NCBI GenBank assembly: GCA_031418395.1
Contig: JANOXL010000330.1
Location: 1-24,246 of the forward strand
Length of the DNA stretch: 24,246 bases
DNA from: JANYCG01 sp031418395
Lineage (GTDB): Bacteria > Pseudomonadota > Gammaproteobacteria > Burkholderiales > Burkholderiaceae_C
Direction: 5' to 3'
Shown one piece after another: positions 7,701 to 14,660 of the stretch. Both the position numbers and the translations under genes were made by a program. Numbering within the stretch: the first letter of the stretch is position 1; every line of letters begins with the position of its first letter. The notes beneath the pieces were generated by a model, which saw nothing but the letters and a program-made list of their open reading frames with translations, searched no databases and was not told where the DNA came from.

Positions 7701-8812
7701 CGCGCGGCGCGTTTCAGGCGCTGGCGAATTTGAAAATTCAGAAAAATGTAGTTGCGAATATCGATATAGATAAAAATGGGGATTTAGGTCTCGAAAATAG
7801 TGCGCAAATAGCTACTAAAAATATATCAAAAAACGTAGAAAAAATAGACAAAAATACGAGCCAGATGCCTACAAAAGTGGGTGAAATCTATACCAGCTGG
7901 ACTTTTGGCGAGCTGCCTGAACTGATGGAGATCAACAAGGGCGGGCAGTCCTTGATTGGGTATCCGGCGCTGGTGGAGGCTACTGCAAGCAGCGCTCCCG
8001 GCGGTGGCACAGGCAACGCGTCAGGTGTGATGGGCGTGACCATCGAAGTCTTCGACGAGCCGCAAATCGCCGCTGACAAACATCGCGCTGGCCTGCGCCG
8101 CCTGTTTGCCTTGCAGCTCAAAGAGGCGCTGAAATACCTCGAAAAAAACATCCCCGACCTGCAAAAGATGGCCGTGGCCTACATGCTGGTGGGGCGCAAA
8201 ACGGATGGCTCACATGACAGCAGCGGCGCGGGTACGCTGGAAGAGCTGCGTGCGCAAATCCTTCAGGTCGCGCTGGAGCGCGCCTTTATGCTGGCACCGC
8301 TACCCACCAACGCGACCGATTTCCAGCGCCGGGTAGACGAAGGGCGGGGCCGTCTGACCTTGATCGCCAATGAAGTTGCCCGCCTTGCTGGCAGCGTGTT
8401 GGCTGATTTCGCGGTGGCCGCACGCAAACTCAAAGATACCAAAAACGCGCCAGAAGCCACGGCCGACGCGGCCTTGCAGTTACAGCGCCTGATGCCCAAA
8501 CGCTTCCTTGCCGAGACGCCCTGGGCGCAGCTACCGCACGTCGCGCGTTACCTCAAGGCGATCACCATGCGGCTGGACAAATACCGCGCTGACCCGGCGC
8601 GTGACGCCACACGCCTGGCCGAATTGCGCCCGCTGGAGCAAAAATATTGGCGCCTCGTGGCCGAACGCAAAGGCCATCTGGACGACCGCATGACGGAGTT
8701 CCGCTGGCTGCTGGAAGAGCTGCGCGTGAGTTTTTTCGCGCAGGAGCTGCGCACGCCCCAGCCCGTGAGTGTGAAGCGGCTGGAGAAGGCGTGGAGTCAG
8801 CTCAACACCTGA
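4733..8812 (+). CDS. hrpA: ATP-dependent RNA helicase HrpA (DEAH box)
   Basis: A 1359-residue cytoplasmic DEAH/RHA helicase (E. coli HrpA is 1300), implicated by family in RNA remodelling and rescue of stalled ribosomes. Seen in order: Walker A GETGSGKTTQ at 40-49, TQPRRIAASSVAKR near 78, DEAH at 145-148, SATID near 177, QRAGRCGR near 350, the HA2 region, and a long C-terminal DUF3418-type domain ending ELRTPQPVSVKRLEKAWSQL. Two segments look inserted: a GC-rich repeat encoding roughly residues 561-588 and an AT-rich stretch encoding Lys/Asn/Ile-rich residues about 1000-1046, where relatives as I recall have an Ala-rich linker or nothing. Both keep the frame. ATG 4733 is preferred to the GTG at 4709, which lies within the 8-bp array. 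GGAG at 4717 is rather distant (12 bases). Confidence 0.95.
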   Translation: MSAPAIAKLAIDFPESLPVSARREEITATIHQHQVIIVCGETGSGKTTQLPKILLAMGRGKMNYPAGTRAKLIGHTQPRRIAASSVAKRIAEELKTPLGEVVGYKVRFQDKLSRDASVKLMTDGILLAETQTDPLLNAYDTLIIDEAHERSLNIDFLLGYLKQILPRRPDLKIIVTSATIDADRFATHFESKQGPAPVIQVSGRMFPVEQRYRPFEETRDHDLNDAIADAVDELWLNIHHSGDILVFLPGEREIREAADHLRRHLSHQPILRNAEVLPLFSRLSQADQDRIFENHSGRRIVLATNVAETSLTVPGIRYVIDAGAARMKRYSYRSKVEQLLVEPVSQSSANQRAGRCGRVADGICIRLYDAKDFDARPKFTEPEILRSSLAGVILRMKSLHLGQVEDFPFVERPQGRAIADGYQLLNELGAVDDANELTPMGAQLAKLPLDPRVGRMILEARTRGALDEVLVIASALSVQDVRDRPLELQAQADQAQAKFDDEKSEFSGYLRVWKWLNELTGSNRQKEQQLRASFVSPRRVREWRDIHSQLHTVITELGWLRPAPGRPKPGTAPLGGRALHEVSNRGGHPASYEHLHQALLAGMLGNIGFKLEGEGADARSATAPGARGEYLGARAIKFFAHPGAHLSKKPGRWIVAAELVETTRLYGRGIANIDPVWLETVGAHLLKKQLLDPHWEKKAGEVMALERATLYGLVVYSGRRVNYGRVDPHAAREIFIRQALVDGQWETSLPFLAANLKLVKQVEELEHKSRRQDVLVDDELIFAYYDQQLPADVCSGLQFERWYKHESSLKPHLLKLTRDELMRHEAAGITTQSFPKTVRLGGVDCAATYLHEPGDAKDGLTVTVPLFVLNQVNEEQCEWLVPGMLKDKIQALLKTLHQRPRSRLVPLPETAATMAEALNLPELFGKGPLLDAVLKLVRAKTALDVARADIKVDMLTPHFFMNLRVVDEHGRQLGQGRSLGALKAELGTQARGAFQALANLKIQKNVVANIDIDKNGDLGLENSAQIATKNISKNVEKIDKNTSQMPTKVGEIYTSWTFGELPELMEINKGGQSLIGYPALVEATASSAPGGGTGNASGVMGVTIEVFDEPQIAADKHRAGLRRLFALQLKEALKYLEKNIPDLQKMAVAYMLVGRKTDGSHDSSGAGTLEELRAQILQVALERAFMLAPLPTNATDFQRRVDEGRGRLTLIANEVARLAGSVLADFAVAARKLKDTKNAPEATADAALQLQRLMPKRFLAETPWAQLPHVARYLKAITMRLDKYRADPARDATRLAELRPLEQKYWRLVAERKGHLDDRMTEFRWLLEELRVSFFAQELRTPQPVSVKRLEKAWSQLNT
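6418..6494 (+). repeat. GC-rich hairpin repeat embedded in frame in hrpA
   Basis: This stretch contains a perfect 7-bp stem GCCCCCC-T-GGGGGGC (6446-6460) preceded by GCCGCCCCAAGCCGGGCACG and followed by GTGGGGGCC. From memory it resembles a common intergenic repeat of Comamonadaceae (GCCGCCCCAAGCC...CCCTGGGGGG). It is translated as a Pro/Gly/Arg-rich insertion between ITELGWLRP and SYEHLHQALLAG, which are nearly adjacent in the relatives I recall. Confidence 0.6.
7738..7866 (+). repeat. AT-rich in-frame insertion in hrpA carrying AGGTCTCG-N17-GCTA element, copy B
   Basis: The base composition changes abruptly from GC-rich to AT-rich for about 129 bases, then returns. Within it AGGTCTCG (7786-7793) is followed by 17 bases and GCTA (7811-7814), with CTAC/GTAG able to pair (7812-7815, 7835-7838). 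The encoded residues are dominated by Asn, Lys, Ile and Asp, unlike the rest of the protein. The exact borders are an estimate from composition. Confidence 0.7.
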
Positions 8813-8859
8813 GCGCAACGGCCCGTCCCATAGCGGGTTCGCAAAGCCGTCGCGACAAA

Positions 8860-8919
8860 TTAACGAAAGACCAGAAAAAGCAGAATAATGACCAGGATTG
8901 CACCAGCGCCGATGTACAT
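8860..8919 (-). CDS. 19-residue single-pass membrane peptide
   Basis: A very short gene: ATG at 8919, 19 codons, TAA stop at 8862-8860. An excellent ribosome site AAGGAG lies 6 bases upstream of the ATG. The peptide MYIGAGAILVIILLFLVFR is a short polar N-terminus, a hydrophobic core of about 13 residues and a terminal Arg, the pattern of small inner-membrane peptides. From memory, similar tiny MxIG...ILLIIL proteins are annotated as hypothetical in many proteobacteria. It lies opposite the hrpA/DMT-transporter gap. A 6-bp hairpin (8942-8956) sits in the presumed leader. No function can be assigned. Confidence 0.62.
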   Translation of the reverse strand: MYIGAGAILVIILLFLVFR

Positions 8920-8941
8920 GTCGAACTCCTTCGTCTGCCCT

Positions 8942-8956
8942 ATCCTCGAAGAGGAT
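8942..8956 (-). promoter_or_regulatory. Small perfect hairpin in the leader of the 19-residue gene
   Basis: ATCCTC and GAGGAT (6 bp) flank a 3-base loop. In the minus-strand transcript it ends about 22 bases upstream of the start codon, just before the AAGGAG site. It could modulate translation or stability, but it is short enough to be chance. Confidence 0.25.
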
Positions 8957-9061
8957 GATGGAGCACACAAGCCACATGATTGGATTGCCTGATGGCGCTT
9001 CTGTCAGTGCGATTGCGAACGTAAGCGTCAAAGTGCGGCCCTGCGACAATGACGCCTCAAT

Positions 9062-10066
9062 ATGACGCCTGACTCTACCGCCGCCGGTCGCGGCACACTT
9101 TTGCGGCGTTTTACCGCCCTCAAACTCAAAGCCGGGCGCCTTGACCCGACGCTACAAGGCATTTTGTGGACGATTGCCGCTGGCTTTTTGTTTGCCTTAC
9201 TCAACGCCAGCCTGCGCAAACTCACACTGGGTATGGATCCGTACCAGGTGCAGTTTTTGCGTTATTTTGTGGGCCTGTGGATCATGTTGGCGCTGGTGTT
9301 TCGCTTCGGGCTAGCCAAAGGATGGGCGGCATCGCGCCCGCACAGCGTCATGGGCCACTTCACACGCGGCGCAGCGCACACGATGGGCCTGATTCTCTGG
9401 TTCACAGCCTTGCCCAAAATCGCACTGGCCGACATGACCGCTATCGGTTTCACGGGGCCCTTGTTCATCATGATCGGCGCCTACCTGTTTTTCAAAGAGC
9501 CGATGCACTGGGAGCGCTGGCTGGCGGCCTTGATCGGTTTTGCGGGCGTCTTGGTCGTGGTGGGGCCAAAACTCACCGCCACGGGTGGTTATTACAACCT
9601 GATCATGCTGGCCTCGGCCCCGATGTTTGCCGCGTCATTCCTGCTCACCAAAGCGCTCACGCGGGTGGATACGCCACAAAACATCGTCTTGTGGCAGTCG
9701 ATTTCAGTCTCGCTCCTGAGCCTGCCGATGGCTTTGTTGCAGTGGCAGAACCCGACGGCATTTCAGTGGAGCGTGTTGTTGCTCACGGGTTTTCTGGGGG
9801 TCTTGAGCCACTATTGCATCACCCGCGCTTTCCAGGTGGCGGATATTTCGGCCACGCAGTCGGTCAAATTCCTGGACCTCGTCTGGTCCGCCGCCATTGG
9901 CTGGATGCTTTTCTCCGACAGGCCGAGTCAATCGACGATTGTGGGCGGCACCATTATTTGCGCCTCGACGATCTGGATCGCGCGACGCGAGGCCAACCGG
10001 GCCAACCTGGCCAACAGCGCGAGCCGGCAGGCGGCGCGAGAGGCAGCTCGGGAGACGGGGGTTTAG
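9062..10066 (+). CDS. DMT-superfamily (EamA) transporter
   Basis: A 334-residue inner-membrane protein with about ten hydrophobic segments arranged as two EamA repeats. The first begins near residue 32 (GILWTIAAGFLFALLNASLRK), the second near 175 (YYNLIMLASAPMFAASFLLTKAL). Family members export amino acids, metabolites or drugs; the substrate cannot be told from the sequence. A cytoplasmic N-terminus of about 30 residues and an Ala/Arg-rich C-terminal tail (EANRANLANSASRQAAREAA) flank the membrane core. The ATG at 9062 has no clear ribosome site; ATGACGCCT occurs twice here (9049 and 9062) and only the second is in frame. A start inside the N-terminal tail cannot be excluded. Confidence 0.88.
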   Translation: MTPDSTAAGRGTLLRRFTALKLKAGRLDPTLQGILWTIAAGFLFALLNASLRKLTLGMDPYQVQFLRYFVGLWIMLALVFRFGLAKGWAASRPHSVMGHFTRGAAHTMGLILWFTALPKIALADMTAIGFTGPLFIMIGAYLFFKEPMHWERWLAALIGFAGVLVVVGPKLTATGGYYNLIMLASAPMFAASFLLTKALTRVDTPQNIVLWQSISVSLLSLPMALLQWQNPTAFQWSVLLLTGFLGVLSHYCITRAFQVADISATQSVKFLDLVWSAAIGWMLFSDRPSQSTIVGGTIICASTIWIARREANRANLANSASRQAAREAARETGV

Positions 10067-10157
10067 GGGCTCGGTCCTGCTGGCACGCCTTGCAGGGTGC
10101 TTTGGTTTATGCTTCAGTTTCATCCACCGAAACGGGGAGCCGCCGACGGAGATTTGT

Positions 10158-10910
10158 ATGGACCGCAGAAGTTTTGTTGAACAGTGCGCCTTGGCCGCGA
10201 GTTGCCTGCCAGCGGGATTGGGGACTGGTGTGGCAACGAGCTTGGCGACCGGTTTTGCGACGGGCCTGGCCAACCCGGCTTTTGCCGCAGAAGCCCGGGC
10301 GCGCGCCTACGCCCGCACATTGCTGACCGACGAGCAAGGCCAGCCGCTGAAAGCCAGTAGCCTTAAGACGTTGACCAACTACGTCTTTCACTACCCGTTT
10401 GAAGGCACGCCGGCTTTTCTGCTGGACCTGGACAAACCCGCCTTGCCGCAAAAACTCAGCACCCAACAAAAGGCCGAGTACGCCTGGCCAGGCGGCGTGG
10501 GAAAAAAGAAAAGTGTGGTCGCCTTCAGCGCCATTTGCGCGCACCATCTGGTTTACCCTACGCGCGAGGTCAGCTTCATCAGTTTTCGCAAAACCAAAGC
10601 CGACAAAGGTGTGCAAGACAACATGATCCATTGCTGCGCTGACCACAGCCAGTATGACCCGGCCCTGGGCGCGCAGGTACTCAGTGGCCCCGCCACGCAG
10701 CCGCTGTGCGCTGTCTTGCTTGACCACGACGCGAAAGCAGACACCCTGACCGCCTACGCCACGTTAGGCGGCGAACTTTTCGACGCGTTTTTTAAAAAAT
10801 ACGAGGCCAAACTCAGCCTGGACGTGGGGCCAAAAGCCAAATCCCCTGTGGCAGGCAGCGCCGTCGTGCGTTTGTTGGAGAAATTTTGCCGCAATCCAAT
10901 CCAGTGTTGA
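10158..10910 (+). CDS. Tat-exported Rieske-type [2Fe-2S] protein
   Basis: A 250-residue predicted periplasmic iron-sulfur protein. It opens with the twin-arginine motif MDRRSFVEQ followed by a mildly hydrophobic Ala/Gly/Leu region and a probable cleavage at AFA-AEA (about residue 44). Two Rieske ligand pairs are visible: C127-A-H129 in ICAHHLVYP and C160-A-D-H163 in CCADHSQYDP. The two extra cysteines that form a disulfide in bc1-type Rieske proteins are replaced by V132 and D162. No membrane quinol-oxidase partner is adjacent, so the electron partner is unknown. GGAG 6 bases upstream supports the ATG at 10158; the frame continues further upstream but there overlaps the transporter gene. It could be an orphan Rieske subunit. 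Confidence 0.82.
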   Translation: MDRRSFVEQCALAASCLPAGLGTGVATSLATGFATGLANPAFAAEARARAYARTLLTDEQGQPLKASSLKTLTNYVFHYPFEGTPAFLLDLDKPALPQKLSTQQKAEYAWPGGVGKKKSVVAFSAICAHHLVYPTREVSFISFRKTKADKGVQDNMIHCCADHSQYDPALGAQVLSGPATQPLCAVLLDHDAKADTLTAYATLGGELFDAFFKKYEAKLSLDVGPKAKSPVAGSAVVRLLEKFCRNPIQC

Positions 10911-11000
10911 CGAGTCATTGTGACTCAACTATTAACATGGAAGTTAACAATATGACTGACCATCCCTCAAATGGCCTATTTTTGACGATATTTGAAATTC

Positions 11001-11042
11001 AGGTCTCGTAAAACATACGTTTATTGCTACTAATTATGTAGC
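11001..11042 (+). repeat. AGGTCTCG-N17-GCTA element, copy C
   Basis: AGGTCTCG at 11001-11008, 17 bases, then GCTAC (11026-11030) pairing with GTAGC (11038-11042) around the 7-base loop TAATTAT. This is the best-formed hairpin of the four copies. It lies in an AT-rich spacer and ends only 5 bases before the AGGGAG ribosome site of the next gene. Confidence 0.7.
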
Positions 11043-11056
11043 TTTTAGGGAGCACC

Positions 11057-11467
11057 ATGGCGACCCTGCTCAATCGCACCAAAGACAACCCGTGGCAACT
11101 GAAGACACCGCCCGGTACATCCGAATACACGATGCACGTGGACGAAAAAGACGACAAGAAAATTCTTGTGTGTACGGTTGGCAAAACCGTCTTGCATTAC
11201 GACGCCCGCTGCATCGAGGACCTGCACGCCATGCTCAAAAAAGCCGGCGGCTGGATGGAGCTTGGCGGCGCAGACGAGCAAAAACCAACTAAAGAGGGCA
11301 CTGTAGAAGCATGGGGGCGTTCGCCGGCCAACCCGGTGGGCGGCTGGTATGGTCTGAAAAAGGGACTGCGCGGCCGTTTTGGCGTTTACCTGCCGCCCCT
11401 GATGGAGGCGCTGGGGCTGTGCGAGCTTGAGCACAACGCAAAGAACAACCGGATGCGGGCGACATGA
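11057..11467 (+). CDS. Conserved protein of unknown function (136 aa)
   Basis: A 136-residue soluble protein with no signal peptide or membrane segment. AGGGAG about 6 bases upstream supports the ATG. The sequence has several strongly conserved-looking blocks (LLNRTKDNPWQLKTPPGTSEY, the central DLHAMLKKAGGWMELGGADEQ, VEAWGRSPANPVGGWYGLKKG, and a C-terminal LEHNAKNNRMRA). I recall a widespread family of small bacterial hypothetical proteins with the same start and the WGRSP...NPVGGWYGLKKGLRGRF motif, without a known role. Its leader contains repeat copy C. A GC stem (11474-11502) follows the stop. Confidence 0.85.
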   Translation: MATLLNRTKDNPWQLKTPPGTSEYTMHVDEKDDKKILVCTVGKTVLHYDARCIEDLHAMLKKAGGWMELGGADEQKPTKEGTVEAWGRSPANPVGGWYGLKKGLRGRFGVYLPPLMEALGLCELEHNAKNNRMRAT

Positions 11468-11473
11468 TGAACC

Positions 11474-11502
11474 GCGGGCATTCCTTCACGTGAGTCGCCC
11501 GC
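11474..11502 (+). terminator. Weak candidate hairpin terminator
   Basis: GCGGGC (11474-11479) pairs with GCCCGC (11497-11502) around a 17-base loop, just after the stop at 11467. The following bases are AT-rich but contain no run of T, so intrinsic termination is doubtful. Confidence 0.25.
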
Positions 11503-11814
11503 TGATTATTCTTTCACGTTGATGATGATTGACAAAGCCCTTTGCCTTTCGGACTTGCATTAAATCCAGGCGCCTGCAAGAAGCTTGCCGAATCAAGCGT
11601 CTAAGGCGACGCCGATCGCGTGCCGCCCGATGTGCATAACTTCACCGGCGCCCAAGTGCATAGCGGCCATTCCTGGCCAGGTGGGCGGCGGCTCACGTCC
11701 TGATGTCCTACGAATGCGCGGCTGTTTTGGGGTAATGAGACACGGCCTTGTCTGCTGTTGATGCGGTGCCGCGGTTTCTAGACTGAAGGTCTTCTTCATT
11801 TCAGGAGTCTCGCC
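11503..11814. other. Intergenic region without a convincing gene
   Basis: About 310 bases between the 136-residue protein gene and the secreted-protein gene. It contains TTGACA near 11529 without a well-spaced -10 box, and short palindromes such as GGCC-ATTCCT-GGCC. A minus-strand open frame runs through it but has no ribosome site and overlaps the next gene's start, so I do not call it. Confidence 0.5.
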
Positions 11815-12309
11815 ATGAACCCGATCACACAGTGGAGCGTTTCGCGCGCGCAAAGAACGATGCCCTCATTCGCAGCCGTAATTTTTGTGGGTCTCTTTAC
11901 GCTTTCTGCCGTCGCACAGGTGAACGTCAAAGGTGACACCGGGATGGATACGTCGGCCAACACCGGTCAGGAGCGCGCCTGGTGCATGGTCAACACGGAG
12001 GGCACAGCGCGGGTGGACTGCCTCAAAGAGGCGGGCGCGGCGCAGGCTGAAAAACGCCGTGGTGCGCTGGAGACCTCGCGCGAGAACTACACCGCCAATG
12101 CGGTCAAGCGTTGTGACGTATTTGCTGGGCCCGAACGCGTGGCCTGCCAGGCCAGGGTGGTGGGATTTGGCAATGCCAGCGGCAGCGTACAAGGCGGAGG
12201 TGTGATCAAAAAAATCGAGACGGTCGAGTTGCCATCGCGTCCAGAAGCCCTGGTGATTGAACCCAGCGCCAGCGGCAGGATCGTGGTGGTGCCCGGCGAA
12301 CGACGCTGA
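11815..12309 (+). CDS. Secreted or periplasmic protein of unknown function
   Basis: A 164-residue protein with an N-terminal export signal: polar and basic start, hydrophobic core AAVIFVGLFTLSAVA at about residues 20-34, and probable cleavage after AVA or AQ. The mature part has four cysteines in two pairs (WCM...DCLKEAG and RCDVF...ACQARV), suggesting disulfides made by DsbA. The Lys/Arg/Ala-rich middle (AQAEKRRGALETSREN) is probably helical. CAGGAG 7 bases upstream fixes the start. I recall similar cysteine-paired hypothetical proteins in Burkholderiales but no function. It stands alone, convergent with the aminotransferase gene. Confidence 0.78.
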   Translation: MNPITQWSVSRAQRTMPSFAAVIFVGLFTLSAVAQVNVKGDTGMDTSANTGQERAWCMVNTEGTARVDCLKEAGAAQAEKRRGALETSRENYTANAVKRCDVFAGPERVACQARVVGFGNASGSVQGGGVIKKIETVELPSRPEALVIEPSASGRIVVVPGERR

Positions 12310-12416
12310 CAATTGAGAGGTCAAGCAGCCTTAACTGTCTTTCAAACCCTACCAATGTTCAGCCAAGCCAAAGCCATTGAAGCTGGAAGTTCAGGATCGT
12401 TTGATGGCCCGCTTGA

Positions 12417-13589
12417 TTACAACTTCGCCAGCCTCTCCAAAGCCAAACGCAGTGTTTCGTCTTTCTTGCCAAAACAAAACCGCACCACGCGCTGATCGAA
12501 ACCATCGCCGTAAAAGGCCGAGAGCGGAATCGCGGCCACGCCGATCTCGGTGGTCAGCCACTTGCAGAAATCGGCCTCGGGCAGGCTGCCTGCCGTGCCA
12601 CTTAAAGCGCTGATGTCCACACATTGAAAGTAGGTTCCTTCGCTGGGCAATATCTTGAATTTGGTGGCTGCCAGGCCTGCGCGGAACAGGTCACGTTTGC
12701 GCTGGTAAAAAGCGGGCAGTTCCAGGTAAGGTTTGGGGTCGCCCATGTAGGCCGCCAGCCCGTATTGCACGGGGGTGTTGACGGTGAACACGTTGAACTG
12801 ATGGACTTTGCGGAACTCGGTGGTCAGGCTTGCGGGGGCAGCCACGTAGCCCACTTTCCAGCCCGTCACGTGAAAGGTTTTGCCAAAACTGGAGACGATG
12901 AAGGCACGCGCCGCCAGCCCAGGGAATCGCGCGGCGCTTTCGTGCGCCTGGCCGTCAAATACCATGTGTTCGTAGACCTCATCACTGATGAGCAAAATGT
13001 TTGTCGGAGCCAAGATGTCCTGCAACGTCAGCATGTCGGCGCGGGACCACACCGTGCCGCTTGGGTTATGTGGACTATTGATGATGATGGCGCGCGTCTT
13101 TGAGGTGATGGCGGCCGAAATCTTGCCGAAATCGGGCCGAAAGGTACGCGGCGTGAGCGGCACCCGCACCACGACACCACCGGCCAGCTCGATGTTGGGC
13201 ACGTAGCTGTCGTAACAGGGCTCCAGCACGATCACTTCGTCACCCGGGTGGACGATGGCCAGCACGGCGGTGATGATCGCCTGGGTGGCCCCGGCGGTGA
13301 TGGTGATTTCACTCGCAGCGCTGTATTCACGGCCATAACAGGCTTTTATTTTGGTAGCAACAACGTCGCGCAATCCCTGTACCCCGAGCATCGACGGATA
13401 CTGGTTGAGGCCTTGCATCATGGCGGCGGTGACGTCGGTGACGAGTTTCGGGTCGCAATTGAAATCGGGGAAGCCCTGACCGAGGTTGACGGCAGATTTC
13501 TCCGTGGCCAGCGCTGACATCACGGTGAAGATGGTGGTGCCAACAGCGGGCAGGCGGGTTTGCAGGGGTGGGGTGGTGGCGAGGGTCAT
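12417..13589 (-). CDS. Class I/II PLP aminotransferase, methionine aminotransferase type
   Basis: A 390-residue cytoplasmic enzyme. The PLP-binding lysine is K237 in SSFGKTFHVTGWKVG. Other class I marks are NLGQGFPDF, NSPHNPSGTVW, ISDEVYEHMVFDG and the C-terminal VRFCFGK. The overall pattern and length match E. coli YbdL (386 residues), which prefers methionine, and the kynurenine/glutamine transaminase K group. ATG 13589 is chosen because the following LPAVGTTIFTVMSALA aligns with the family; a longer frame from 13697 would overlap cysB. It starts 31 bp after the cysB stop on the same strand, so the two may be co-transcribed. Confidence 0.88.
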   Translation of the reverse strand: MTLATTPPLQTRLPAVGTTIFTVMSALATEKSAVNLGQGFPDFNCDPKLVTDVTAAMMQGLNQYPSMLGVQGLRDVVATKIKACYGREYSAASEITITAGATQAIITAVLAIVHPGDEVIVLEPCYDSYVPNIELAGGVVVRVPLTPRTFRPDFGKISAAITSKTRAIIINSPHNPSGTVWSRADMLTLQDILAPTNILLISDEVYEHMVFDGQAHESAARFPGLAARAFIVSSFGKTFHVTGWKVGYVAAPASLTTEFRKVHQFNVFTVNTPVQYGLAAYMGDPKPYLELPAFYQRKRDLFRAGLAATKFKILPSEGTYFQCVDISALSGTAGSLPEADFCKWLTTEIGVAAIPLSAFYGDGFDQRVVRFCFGKKDETLRLALERLAKL

Positions 13590-13620
13590 GAGAAAACGGT
13601 CAATAGGGTTGCGAGAAAGA

Positions 13621-14592
13621 TCAAGGTTCAGCCGCCTGCCCGCCCATGGCCTGCACAATGTGTTCGCGGTCGAGGCGGTCGCTGAGCAACTCGGCAAACT
13701 TGTAGGCGAAATTGCGCAGGTACGCGCCGCGTTTGAAGGCGACGCGGGTCACGTTTTGGCCAAAGAGGCGGCCTGCGGGTTGGATCACCAGGTCGGATTT
13801 GGGGTTTGTTTTGCCGTCAGCTTTGGCATTTTCTTCGACCACGTCGCGCACCGCCATTTCAGCGGCGATGCCCACGCCCAAGCCCAGACGCACATAGGTT
13901 TTGATGACGTCTGAGTCAATCGCTTCGAGTGCAATACGCGGCGCCAATTTGCGGGCAGCGAAAGCGGCGTCGATCTTGGTGCGGCCGGTGTAGGAAGGGT
14001 GGTAGGTAATCAACGGCTCTTTGGCGATGTCTTCGAGCGTGATGTGTTCTTTGTTTGCCAGCGGATGGCCGGCAGGCAGCACCAGCACGTGTTGCCATTC
14101 GTAGCAAGGCATCGTCACCAATTCGGCATATCCAGCGAGTGACTCGGTAGCGATGCCGATGTCGGCCACTTCGTCGATCACCATACGCGCGACTTGCTCG
14201 GGCGAGCCTTGGTGCAGGCTCACGTTGACTTTTGGGTACGCCTCACGCAGGCGCGCCACCGAGTCAGGCAACACATAACGCGCCTGGGTGTGGGTGGTTG
14301 CCAGAGACAAAGTACCGCTGTCTTCGGCGCTGAACTGCTCGCCAATGCGCTTCAAATTACCCAGCTCACGCATGATCACTTCGATGCTTTTGAGCACGTG
14401 TTGGCCGGGCTCCGTGATCCGTTTGAGGCGTTTGCCGTGTCGGGTGAAGATGTCCACACCCAGCTCTTCTTCGAGCTCGATGATGGCCTTGGAGACGCCC
14501 GGCTGCGAGGTATGCAAGGCCTTGGCAGCTTCTGTCAAATTGAGGTTGCGGCGCGCGGCCTCTTGGACGAAGCGAAATTGATGCAGGTTCAT
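13621..14592 (-). CDS. cysB: LysR-family sulfur regulator CysB
   Basis: A 323-residue transcription factor (E. coli CysB 324). The N-terminal winged helix-turn-helix spans about 1-60 (NLTEAAKALHTSQPGVSKAI) with the CysB/Cbl-typical start MNLHQFRFVQEAARRNLNLT. The effector domain follows, with TTHTQARYVLP near 100 and ITYHPSYTGRTKID near 195, the region that binds sulfate, O-acetylserine or N-acetylserine in family members. By family it activates sulfate uptake and reduction genes. A CATAAT -10-like box at 14625-14620 (minus) may drive it. Upstream PAP2 ends 68 bp away; the aminotransferase follows 31 bp downstream. Confidence 0.93.
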   Translation of the reverse strand: MNLHQFRFVQEAARRNLNLTEAAKALHTSQPGVSKAIIELEEELGVDIFTRHGKRLKRITEPGQHVLKSIEVIMRELGNLKRIGEQFSAEDSGTLSLATTHTQARYVLPDSVARLREAYPKVNVSLHQGSPEQVARMVIDEVADIGIATESLAGYAELVTMPCYEWQHVLVLPAGHPLANKEHITLEDIAKEPLITYHPSYTGRTKIDAAFAARKLAPRIALEAIDSDVIKTYVRLGLGVGIAAEMAVRDVVEENAKADGKTNPKSDLVIQPAGRLFGQNVTRVAFKRGAYLRNFAYKFAELLSDRLDREHIVQAMGGQAAEP

Positions 14593-14660
14593 AACAAATA
14601 TGGGCAGAAGTCAGGGTTCATTATGCCGCTGCAATCTAAGGAAAGCCTGCGTTAGGGTAA

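Noticed and set aside
11593..11853. Minus-strand open frame of 86 codons in the gap before the secreted-protein gene
   Set aside because: No ribosome site, overlap with the opposite gene's start, and no recognisable family. A decayed gene cannot be excluded but is not supported.
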